NCBI GenBank assembly: GCA_018713725.1
Contig: DVOJ01000017.1
Coordinates: 1-39,161 of the forward strand
Direction: 5' to 3'
DNA length: 39,161 bases
From: Candidatus Caccopulliclostridium gallistercoris
GTDB taxonomy: Bacteria > Bacillota > Clostridia > Christensenellales > UBA1242
Position numbers and translations under genes: made by a program
In this document: positions 33,880 through 39,161 of the stretch, piece by piece
Layout of the letters: each line of letters opens with the position of its first letter
How positions within the stretch are numbered: position 1 is the stretch's first letter
The notes under the pieces: generated by a model
Told to the model about the DNA's origin: nothing
Seen by the model: only the letters and a program-made list of their open reading frames with translations
The model's database searches: none

Positions 33880-34443
33880 TTAACCTCTTTCAAATGTACT
33901 TTTATCGTCGTTTATTATGAATTTATTATTTTGTTGTGTTCTAAGTTTGCCCATAAAAGTTTTATAACAAGGAGTAAGGTCAATTGTTGACCATTTGCCG
34001 TTCAAGAAAACTTCATTCCACATATGTGGTTCATTTTTTAAATCAACAACATTTTCATCTCGTCCTCGAACTATCTTGCAGTCAACACCTATTAAATCGC
34101 AAAAATCTTTAAAAACAATTGAAAAAGATTGGCAAACTCCTTTGTTCAATAGGATAGGAGCGTATTTTTCTCCACAATTGATAAAACAGTCTTTGTAAGG
34201 ATATTGAATTGATGTAAAAGAATTGTTATTGTTTCGCATTTTAAGAATATCATTATCATAACTAACATTCGCAAAAAACCAGTCATAGAATCTTTTAATC
34301 AGTTCTTGTTTAGTTATAAACTTTTCACCATCTCTTAACTGTCGCAAAATACGATTTAATTCTTCTTTATATTCGGTTTCTAAATTTTTTCTCGCAATAG
34401 AAGCCTTTTCATTAGTTTTAATTGCTTTTATTTCGAATTTCAT
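33880..34443 (-). CDS. Transglutaminase-like cysteine protease-fold protein
   Basis: 187 residues, cytosolic (no signal or membrane segment). A transglutaminase-core triad is visible: C104 (NKGVCQSFS), H140 (EPHMWNEV) and D155 (WSTIDLTP), with the usual spacing and the aromatic after the Asp. An N-terminal helical part (1-60) is charged. Such domains in bacteria act as peptidases or amidases; the substrate cannot be inferred. Ribosome binding site AAAGGAG at 14 nt is a bit far from the ATG. It is cargo of the integrative element and apparently followed by a frameshifted small partner gene. It is divergent from the recombinase pseudogene. The frame is intact, so it may still be expressed. Confidence 0.75.
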   Translation of the reverse strand: MKFEIKAIKTNEKASIARKNLETEYKEELNRILRQLRDGEKFITKQELIKRFYDWFFANVSYDNDILKMRNNNNSFTSIQYPYKDCFINCGEKYAPILLNKGVCQSFSIVFKDFCDLIGVDCKIVRGRDENVVDLKNEPHMWNEVFLNGKWSTIDLTPCYKTFMGKLRTQQNNKFIINDDKSTFERG

Positions 34444-34572
34444 TTATTGATTAACTCCTTTTTTATTATATCACATTCAAAGACAATTTGGAATACTTTT
34501 TCATAAAATTTTATATTTTGTGCTGACTTTTTTGAGATATAGCGGTGTAATCGATTAAAAGGTGGTGAAAAT

Positions 34573-34952
34573 ATGAAAAAAGCAGTAATCTATGCAAGAT
34601 ATTCAAGTGATAGTCAGTCAGAGCAAAGTATTGATGGACAACTTAGAGTTTGCAAAGAATATGCAGAGCGAGAAAATTAAAATTGCAAGACAAAAAGCAA
34701 AGACAATCACTCCGCTTGATGCTGACAAGGTTTACGATTGGTTTTTATCATTTCAAAATATTGACACAAGTGACAAACTGGCTTGCAAACGAATGATTGA
34801 TATGTTTGTCAACAAAATTGTCTTGTATGACGATTATTTTGATATATACTTCAACACTTCTGACGATGAAAACAAAAATATTAAACTGGACAATCCAGAA
34901 GATTTTGAAGAAATAGAAAAAGAGCAACCCAGCGGTTCGGATTGCTCACACT
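34573..34952 (+). pseudogene. Collapsed large serine recombinase (internal deletion plus frameshift)
   Basis: ATG 34573, behind AAAGGTGGTG, starts MKKAVIYARYSSDSQSEQSI and DGQLRVCKEYAEREN. That is the N-terminus of a serine recombinase with catalytic Ser in YARYSS, and it then hits TAA at 34678-34680. One frame over, from about 34674, the sequence continues KIARQKAKT and DKLACKRMIDMFVNKIVLYD, the coiled-coil and C-terminal end typical of large serine recombinases. Several hundred codons are missing between. The C-terminal frame runs through the tRNA-Leu on the opposite strand to 35125, as expected if the attachment site lay at the gene's 3' end. Confidence 0.85.
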
Positions 34953-35002
34953 TGGTGCAAGCAACAGGACTTGAACCTGCATGGGTCACCCCACTAGGAC
35001 CT
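34950..35002 (-). repeat. Proximal attachment-site copy (53-bp direct repeat, right)
   Basis: Same 53 bases as 32562-32614; here part of the intact tRNA-Leu. Confidence 0.85.
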
Positions 35003-35037
35003 GAACCTAGCGCGTCTGCCAATTCCGCCATGCTTGC
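34953..35037 (-). tRNA. tRNA-Leu (anticodon CAG)
   Basis: 85 nt on the minus strand including encoded CCA. Acceptor GCAAGCA (35037-35031) pairs with TGCTTGC. The D-arm contains GGCGGAATTGGCAGAC. The anticodon arm CTAGG-TTCAGGT-CCTAG gives anticodon CAG (codon CUG). The long class II variable arm is TGGGGTGACCCA; the T-arm is GCAGG-TTCAAGT-CCTGT. Its downstream flank is the decayed integrative element. Confidence 0.95.
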
Positions 35038-35044
35038 ACAAAAT

Positions 35045-35317
35045 TTAAAAATCTTGCGTGGGCTGCGGAAGTGGCTTCTTTTCAAAAATCTCTACCATTA
35101 CAAAATTAAAATCTGGGTCAAATGACTTATAAAAACCTACGTTTTTTGTGGGCATTTTTATTTCCCCAGTTTCAAAATATCTTTTTACAATGCTTAATTT
35201 ATTTTCCCCAGTTAATAGGTCTTTTTTATCAAAAATAGCTATGGACGTTCCGTCTTTTTCCACAAGTGTAATGTTGTTGCTGGTACATCTATTTATATGA
35301 ACTAAATCTAATTCCAT
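35045..35317 (-). CDS. Small protein of unknown function directly upstream of tRNA-Leu
   Basis: 90 residues, acidic/basic mixed, no signal or membrane segment: MELDLVHINRCTSNNITLVE at the start, GFYKSFDPDFNFVMVEIFEK near the end. No family recognised. Good AAAGGGG ribosome binding site. Promoter TTGACA-17-TACTAT lies at 35377-35349, and the stop codon is only 7 bp from the mature tRNA 5' end. Gene and tRNA-Leu are therefore most likely one transcript, cut by RNase P. Confidence 0.65.
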   Translation of the reverse strand: MELDLVHINRCTSNNITLVEKDGTSIAIFDKKDLLTGENKLSIVKRYFETGEIKMPTKNVGFYKSFDPDFNFVMVEIFEKKPLPQPTQDF

Positions 35318-35348
35318 AGCCCACCCCTTTAAATTAATTTATATTATT

Positions 35349-35377
35349 ATAGTATCTTATTTATTGTTATTTGTCAA
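35349..35377 (-). promoter_or_regulatory. Promoter of the 90-codon gene and tRNA-Leu
   Basis: Minus strand: TTGACA (35377-35372), 17-bp spacer, TACTAT (35354-35349); a TATAAT also overlaps just downstream. Confidence 0.7.
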
Positions 35378-35526
35378 TTAGCAAAATGTAAAAAACATAT
35401 CAAGTTATATGAAAAATGTTAAAAATATATTAAAAATCAGCCCAGAATGACAATTTTTTATATTTTATAAATTATTGATACAAATTGAGATAATTTACGT
35501 TATAATACACTTTATAGGAGAAGAGT

Positions 35527-36207
35527 ATGAAATTTATTGATGACAAACAAAAAAAACTTAACTGGTGGAATAGAAATTATTTTTATGCTGGAACAATTCT
35601 TTTTATAGTTTTATGTATCACTTTAAACGCAGTGCTGGGTTTTGGTTGGAGTTTGAAATTATTTGATAATACAGCTAGCTATGACAATTTTAAAATAATA
35701 AATTTTTTTAATGGGCTATTTGGTAGTATGGATCATAGTGGTGGATGGCAACATATTCTATTAAATATGTTGTGCTATGCGATTGTTAGTTTTTATCTAG
35801 AAAGAAAATATGGCTCGATAAATTATTTTTCTTTAACTATATTTATTTGTTTCTTCTCTAGAATGGCAAATATGTTAGTTTTACAACATTACAATGCTTT
35901 TACTTATGGATTTTCATCTGCAAATTATGCGCTTTATGCAATATTTTTAATAGATTATCTATTTTCATTTAGAAAATCAAAAAGGAATAAAACCAATATT
36001 ATTTTAGGTGCCGTTTTAATTCCTATTATTTATTTAGTAATGTGTTTCAATGGAGGAGTGGATGTTTTTGGATTTAATTGGTGGCCATCTGATTTTATAA
36101 CAAATAGTTGGCATTGGGCAGGTTTTGGCACTGGAATTTTAACAGCGCTATTACTCCAAATTACTATTCTAAATATAGAATATTCATCAACAAAGAAAAA
36201 GGAATAA
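35527..36207 (+). CDS. Rhomboid-like intramembrane serine protease
   Basis: 226 residues, about six membrane segments. Rhomboid signatures: HILLNML with H76 and N80 in the second segment, the Ser motif YGFSSANYALYA (candidate nucleophile S130) in the fourth, and HWAGFGTG with catalytic-type H196 in the last. The usual GxSG is GFSS here, a mild deviation that might still work or might mark an inactive member. Rhomboids cut transmembrane helices of other proteins. TATAAT at 35501-35506 and AGGAGAAG before the ATG. The A+T-rich coding sequence differs from neighbours such as typA. Its 3' end overlaps, antisense, a truncated ORF with a MerR-type promoter, suggesting the gene arrived by insertion there. 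Confidence 0.75.
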   Translation: MKFIDDKQKKLNWWNRNYFYAGTILFIVLCITLNAVLGFGWSLKLFDNTASYDNFKIINFFNGLFGSMDHSGGWQHILLNMLCYAIVSFYLERKYGSINYFSLTIFICFFSRMANMLVLQHYNAFTYGFSSANYALYAIFLIDYLFSFRKSKRNKTNIILGAVLIPIIYLVMCFNGGVDVFGFNWWPSDFITNSWHWAGFGTGILTALLLQITILNIEYSSTKKKE

Positions 36208-36249
36208 TTGTACGTTATCGCTTAAATTTGAAATGTAATAATTTTCCAT
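36187..36249 (-). pseudogene. Truncated ORF behind a MerR-type promoter
   Basis: ATG at 36249 with an AAAAGGAG ribosome binding site (36262-36254) starts MENYYISNLSDNVQLFLFLC and stops at 36189-36187. Only roughly the first 13 residues look like a protein start; the rest is antisense to the rhomboid gene end. Regulatory region, ribosome binding site and start codon are in good order, but the gene body is gone. Original product unknown. Confidence 0.5.
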
Positions 36250-36271
36250 AAAATCTCCTTTTGACACCCGT

Positions 36272-36302
36272 ATTTTAACACTTGGAGTTTACTCCAGATC
36301 AA
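36272..36302 (-). promoter_or_regulatory. MerR-family-type promoter/operator (19-bp spacer)
   Basis: Minus strand: -35 TTGATC (36302-36297), a 19-bp spacer holding the dyad GGAGT-AA-ACTCC inside TGGAGTAAACTCCAAGTG, then -10 TAAAAT (36277-36272). Overlong 19-bp spacing with a centred GGAGTxxACTCC dyad is the hallmark of MerR-family activated promoters. No MerR gene is present in the window. Confidence 0.75.
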
Positions 36303-36322
36303 GCGAAATAATGAAAAAGTAT

Positions 36323-36346
36323 AAAAAAGCTGCAAAATTTTTGCAG
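36323..36346 (-). terminator. Terminator of the Rrf2-type gene
   Basis: CTGCAAAA (36330-36337) pairs with TTTTGCAG (36339-36346); on the minus strand it is followed by CTTTTTTATAC. It overlaps the end of the gene's stop-codon region. Confidence 0.7.
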
Positions 36347-36347
36347 T

Positions 36348-36755
36348 TTAATTTAATTCGTCTTTTATATTTTGCAAATTCTTTTTTTCTAGTTCTTGTT
36401 TTATAGTTTGCAAAGTGCTGTCAACGTTCTTTATAATAACGTTCTTTTCGTTTTCAATGTAGTTGGGTAAATTTAAAAGATATTCTTTTAAATAATCAAA
36501 GCTCTCGTGTTCCACTACGCTAAAAATATCCCAAAGCGTTATTTCTGACGGGGTTCTGGCTAAAACTAATTTTCCCGTGCCGTTTTTAAAATCTAATATA
36601 TTTCCGGCTTTTAGTTTCCTTATAAGTTTTCTTATTTCTATTGCACTTAAATTTGTGTCTTTGGCCAGCATTTCGTTTGTAACTCTCGTGTCTGGAAAAT
36701 TTGAAATTTTTAATAGTATGTGAATAGCTGCGGGGAATTGTGTGCCCAGTTTCAT
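36348..36755 (-). CDS. Rrf2-family transcriptional regulator
   Basis: 135 residues. N-terminal winged helix as in Rrf2 proteins: MKLGTQFPAAIHILLKISNF, then NEMLAKDTNLSAIEIRKLIRKLKAGNIL and the wing FKNGTGKLVLARTPSEITLWDIF. The three clustered Cys that hold the Fe-S cluster in IscR/NsrR are absent, so it belongs with cluster-free members (YwnA/CymR-like) that sense small molecules or thiol state by other means. Extended -10 TGGTAAAAT at 36783-36775 and GAGG ribosome binding site. It is divergent from the SIMPL-HAD-deoC operon, the obvious candidate target. Confidence 0.85.
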   Translation of the reverse strand: MKLGTQFPAAIHILLKISNFPDTRVTNEMLAKDTNLSAIEIRKLIRKLKAGNILDFKNGTGKLVLARTPSEITLWDIFSVVEHESFDYLKEYLLNLPNYIENEKNVIIKNVDSTLQTIKQELEKKNLQNIKDELN

Positions 36756-36821
36756 TTTTGTTTACCTCATAATTATTTTACCATATTTTCATAAAAAAAC
36801 AAATTATTTACAGCTATAGAT

Positions 36822-36849
36822 TTGAGTTTTAAAAAATTTTTGATATAAT
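36822..36849 (+). promoter_or_regulatory. Promoter of the SIMPL-HAD-deoC operon
   Basis: TTGAGT (36822-36827), 16-bp spacer, TATAAT (36844-36849). The ATG at 36848 overlaps the -10 box and so cannot be the start; the one at 36866 can. Confidence 0.7.
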
Positions 36850-36865
36850 GCTCATTGGAGGGCTT

Positions 36866-37510
36866 ATGGAAATATTAGTAAAAGGTGAAATGGTAAAAAC
36901 TTTTAAACCAGACCAAATAGAAATAAATTACACTTTTAATTATAAAGGCCAAAGTTATGAAAAAATTATAGAACTTGGCACTAAGGCAATTGAAAATTAC
37001 GTAAATTTACTAGAAAGACTAAATATTAAAAGGCAAGATTTCAAAACGACCTTTTTTAGAGTTGAAGAAGACAAGGTTTATAATGAGAATTTAAAAACTT
37101 ACGAGCTTAAAGGCTATAAATATGTGTACGGCGCTAAGCTTGCGCTGAAATATGATATGAAAAAATTGGAAGAAATTATTTTAAACACGGCAAAGTTTGG
37201 AGATTTTGTGAGTTATAGAATAAACTTTACATTAAAAGATAGAAATGCGGCAGATTCTGAACTTTTAGCCGGTGCGTATAAAAATGCTGAAATTCAAGCA
37301 GATAGCATTGCAAAGGTTGCAGGTTTACAAATAAGTAAGTGCTTAAAAACAAGCTTTCAACCACTAGAAAGAGATTTTTATTCTAGAAATGCTTATGAAA
37401 GTAGTAGAGCTAGCGTACAATTTGCAAAAAGTGCAGATTTTCAAAACATATTTATTCCAGAAGATATAGAAGTGGAAAGGGAAATTTATTGCATATTTTT
37501 AGCAGAATAA
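36866..37510 (+). CDS. SIMPL (DUF541) domain protein
   Basis: 214 residues from ATG 36866, chosen because TTGGAGGG lies 8 bp before it and the promoter -10 box overlaps the upstream ATG at 36848. The sequence shows the SIMPL pattern: an opening strand EILVKGEMVKTFKPDQIEINYTF, a helix-rich middle with YELKGYKYVYGAKLAL (the Y-V-strand typical of the family), then the conserved AYKNAEIQADSIAKVAGL helix. SIMPL proteins are often periplasmic or exported, but this one lacks a signal peptide. Biochemical role unknown. First gene of a three-gene operon; HAD follows 9 nt later. Confidence 0.85.
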   Translation: MEILVKGEMVKTFKPDQIEINYTFNYKGQSYEKIIELGTKAIENYVNLLERLNIKRQDFKTTFFRVEEDKVYNENLKTYELKGYKYVYGAKLALKYDMKKLEEIILNTAKFGDFVSYRINFTLKDRNAADSELLAGAYKNAEIQADSIAKVAGLQISKCLKTSFQPLERDFYSRNAYESSRASVQFAKSADFQNIFIPEDIEVEREIYCIFLAE

Positions 37511-37519
37511 GGAGGATTT

Positions 37520-38218
37520 ATGATTAAAAATATATTTTTTGATATGGACGGCACTCTTTTAAATATGGACGAAGAGGAATTTGTAAAAGTGTATTATGGT
37601 TTGCTTGCAAAAAAACTTGCAGAATTAGGTTATGAAAACGCAAAAGAATTAGCTAAAATAATTCTTGGTAGTTCTAAAATTATGGCTGCAAACGATGGTA
37701 AAAAACTAAATAGCGAAGTGTTTTTCGATTATATGAAAAAAACTTTAAACTTTACCAAAGAAGAGTTAGAGGCTCCGCTCCAAAATTTTTATGAGACGGA
37801 CTTTAACAAAGCGCAAGTTACAACGTCTAAAATTGAAGGCATGGATGCCGCTATAAAAACGCTAAAATCTAAAGGAATTAGGCTTTTTCTCACAACAAAT
37901 CCAATGTTTCCCAAAGTTGCAATAGTTGAGCGTCTTCACTGGGCAGGGCTCGACGAAAACGATTTTGATTATATTCCTTCTTACGACACTTGCCGTTTTG
38001 CAAAGCCTAATCCGGGCTACTACGAAGACGTAATAAAAAATTTCAATTTAAACCCAAGTGAAACACTACTTGTTGGCAACGATTACGAAAAAGATATAAT
38101 TCCAGCCTTTAAGCTTGGGCTAAGAAGCTATTATTTGACACAAGATAACATAGATAAAAAAGTAGACCTTGTCGGTACACATAAAGATTTTATGGAGTTT
38201 GTAAATGGAATTAAATAA
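37520..38218 (+). CDS. HAD-superfamily hydrolase (phosphatase)
   Basis: 232 residues. Motif I DMDGT with nucleophile D8 and acid/base D10; a helical cap (about 15-90); motif II in FLTTNP; motif III Lys in AKPNPGYY; motif IV GNDYEKDI. This is a PGP/Gph-like subfamily I enzyme that removes phosphate from a small metabolite. Placement in an operon with deoC suggests a sugar- or nucleoside-phosphate substrate, an inference only. Strong AAGGAGG ribosome binding site. Its last 14 nt overlap the start of deoC, implying translational coupling. Confidence 0.9.
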   Translation: MIKNIFFDMDGTLLNMDEEEFVKVYYGLLAKKLAELGYENAKELAKIILGSSKIMAANDGKKLNSEVFFDYMKKTLNFTKEELEAPLQNFYETDFNKAQVTTSKIEGMDAAIKTLKSKGIRLFLTTNPMFPKVAIVERLHWAGLDENDFDYIPSYDTCRFAKPNPGYYEDVIKNFNLNPSETLLVGNDYEKDIIPAFKLGLRSYYLTQDNIDKKVDLVGTHKDFMEFVNGIK

Positions 38219-38846
38219 GTTTATAGACCACACACTTTTAAAGCCCACTGCCACAAAAGAAGATATAAAAAAGCTTTGCGATGAGGCGGTAACTTATAAC
38301 TTTTATAGCGTTTGTGTAAACCCTTTTTGGGTAAAATTTGCAAGCGAGTGTTTAAAAAACACAGGCGTTAAAGTTGCTTGTGTTGTAGGCTTTCCGCTTG
38401 GTGCAAACACTTTGGAAACAAAAATATTTGAAGCAAAACGTGCAGTGCAAGACGGCGCCACCGAGCTTGACATGGTAATGAATCAGGGTCTCTTTAAAAT
38501 GAAAAAATATAAAGAAGTGGCTGACGAAATACAAGAAGTCTGCTCTGCCACAAACGCCATTGTTAAAGTTATAGTTGAAACATCCAATTTAAGTAAAGAT
38601 GAAATTATAGAAGCCTGCAAACTAATAAACACCACAGACGCTCACTTTATTAAAACAAGCACAGGTTTTATAGGCGAAGGCGCAAAGCTAGAAGACGTTA
38701 AAATTATGAAAGAGTATATTTCGCCAAACAAACAAGTTAAAGCGTCAGGCGGAATAAGAGATAAAGAAACTGCTTTAAAATTTATAGAGACGGGGGTAAC
38801 GAGGTTGGGTACTAGTTCTGGAACAACCATAGTCAAAACGCATTAA
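38205..38846 (+). CDS. deoC: Deoxyribose-phosphate aldolase
   Basis: Cleaves 2-deoxyribose 5-phosphate to glyceraldehyde 3-phosphate and acetaldehyde in deoxynucleoside salvage. A TIM barrel with all key residues: D89 (ELDMVMN), Schiff-base K150 (FIKTSTGF) and K179 (VKASGGIRD), plus the phosphate-binding GTSSG near the end. 213 residues, near the short edge of the family (about 215-225). The final codons GTC AAA ACG CAT TAA lie inside one arm of an 18-bp inverted repeat, so the C-terminal few residues seem set by a repeat element. GGAG ribosome binding site 7 nt before the ATG. Last gene of the operon. Confidence 0.95.
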   Translation: MELNKFIDHTLLKPTATKEDIKKLCDEAVTYNFYSVCVNPFWVKFASECLKNTGVKVACVVGFPLGANTLETKIFEAKRAVQDGATELDMVMNQGLFKMKKYKEVADEIQEVCSATNAIVKVIVETSNLSKDEIIEACKLINTTDAHFIKTSTGFIGEGAKLEDVKIMKEYISPNKQVKASGGIRDKETALKFIETGVTRLGTSSGTTIVKTH

Positions 38847-38961
38847 AGCTTCGCCTAGCTGCGTTTACTGCCAAACGAGCCTAGACAGTTACGTACGTAT
38901 GTACGCGCCTGCCTAGGCTCATTTGTCGAGCCTTGCTATGCTCGCTTTAATGCGTTTTGAC
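38832..38961. repeat. Palindromic repeat overlapping the end of deoC (copy R2a)
   Basis: Outer arms GTCAAAACGCATTAAAGC (38832-38849) and its exact reverse complement (38944-38961). Inner arms CAAACGAGCCTAG and CTAGGCTCATTTG (one G:T mismatch) around TTACGTACGTATGTACG. The tail GAGCCTTGC-TATGCTCG matches the tail of R1 (5889-5905). No T-run, so terminator action is uncertain. Confidence 0.75.
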
Positions 38962-38998
38962 ATTTTCTACTTGGGTTTAATAGTGGGGAAAGAGTCGT

Positions 38999-39161
38999 CG
39001 CCTAGCTGCGTTTGCTGCCAAGCGCGCCCAAACAGTCATTTAGGAAACTAAACTCCTGCCCACGTCAAAAGCTGCGCTTTAATGAATTTTGCTAAAAGCA
39101 AAATGTCATATTAACGCTTGCTTTTTCCTTTTCCCCAAAAATTAAAAATTTTCGGGGACCC
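38999..39161 (+). repeat. Palindromic interspersed repeat (copy R2b, runs off the window)
   Basis: Starts CGCCTAGCTGCGTTTGCTG, like 38853-38870 of R2a. From 39043 it matches R1: AGGAAACTAAACTCCTGC, CGTCAAAAGCTGCGCTTTAA, ATTTTGC/GCAAAAT hairpin, and CCCCAAAAATT with GGGGACCC at the window edge. No gene in 38847-39161. Confidence 0.8.

Larger units (their letters stand above)
32562..35002. mobile_element. Decayed integrative element at tRNA-Leu(CAG)
   Basis: About 2.4 kb bounded by a 53-bp perfect direct repeat (32562-32614 and 34950-35002) that equals the tRNA-Leu 3' part. The intact tRNA is at the right end and the duplicated 3' fragment plus a tRNA-type terminator at the left, as expected after integration into a tRNA gene. 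Contents: chimeric tRNA relic and repeat R3, an 84-codon ORF, repeat R4, a frameshifted small gene, a transglutaminase-like gene and, at the right end, a collapsed serine recombinase whose 3' end runs into the tRNA. The element has lost its integrase and most of its body, so it cannot move by itself. Confidence 0.7.

Noticed and set aside
34834..35085. 83-codon minus-strand ORF
   Set aside because: It is the tRNA-Leu sequence and the antisense of the recombinase end read as protein.
34592..35125. Intact 177-residue protein
   Set aside because: It starts inside the recombinase N-terminus in the wrong frame and ends by translating across the tRNA-Leu; only its middle is recombinase-like.

Overview
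The window comes from a low-GC Gram-positive anaerobe, most likely an uncultured member of Clostridia (Bacillota). The evidence is A+T-rich DNA with strong AAGGAG-type ribosome binding sites and TTGACA/TATAAT promoters, a DnaB/DnaI-type helicase-loading pair, a CwlD-like amidase, AsnA, and a flavin reductase-rubredoxin fusion typical of strict anaerobes. I cannot assign a genus.

Layout. 1-674: gene-free, crowded with palindromes and interspersed-repeat fragments. 675-6902: typA (-), a probably leaderless NUDIX gene (+), a cell-wall amidase (-), two paralogous lipoprotein-type genes (the first without a signal peptide), and a short-chain dehydrogenase. 6903-8467: asnA behind a leader that looks like a classical ribosome-mediated attenuator. 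It has a 26-codon ORF with seven consecutive Asn codons, competing RNA pairings and a perfect 13-bp terminator. 8524-10871: a dnaB-like and dnaI-like operon (-). 10963-12411: an M1-type lipoprotein peptidase. 12521-13066: a small exported protein. 13312-30224: a 957-residue Pro/Gly/acid-rich membrane protein and a 4618-residue exported giant, divergently transcribed from back-to-back near-consensus promoters. The giant is followed 6 nt later by a cardiolipin synthase gene. 31760-32362: flavin reductase-rubredoxin.

32562-35002 is a decayed integrative element at a tRNA-Leu(CAG) gene. A 53-bp direct repeat of the tRNA 3' part marks its ends. Inside are a collapsed serine recombinase, a transglutaminase-like gene, a frameshifted small gene, a Cys-containing small ORF and a chimeric tRNA-Leu relic. 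35045-36755 holds a small gene directly ahead of the tRNA, a rhomboid-like membrane protease, an orphan MerR-type promoter driving a truncated ORF, and an Rrf2-type regulator. 36866-38846 is an operon of a SIMPL-domain protein, a HAD phosphatase and deoC. The window ends in large palindromic repeats.

The most interesting observation is the asparagine-codon leader peptide ahead of asnA. It gives a simple logic: when charged tRNA-Asn is scarce, the ribosome stalls on the Asn run, the terminator fails to form, and asparagine synthetase is made. Second are the giant-protein locus and a family of long hairpin-forming interspersed repeats, one of which appears to have rewritten the end of deoC.
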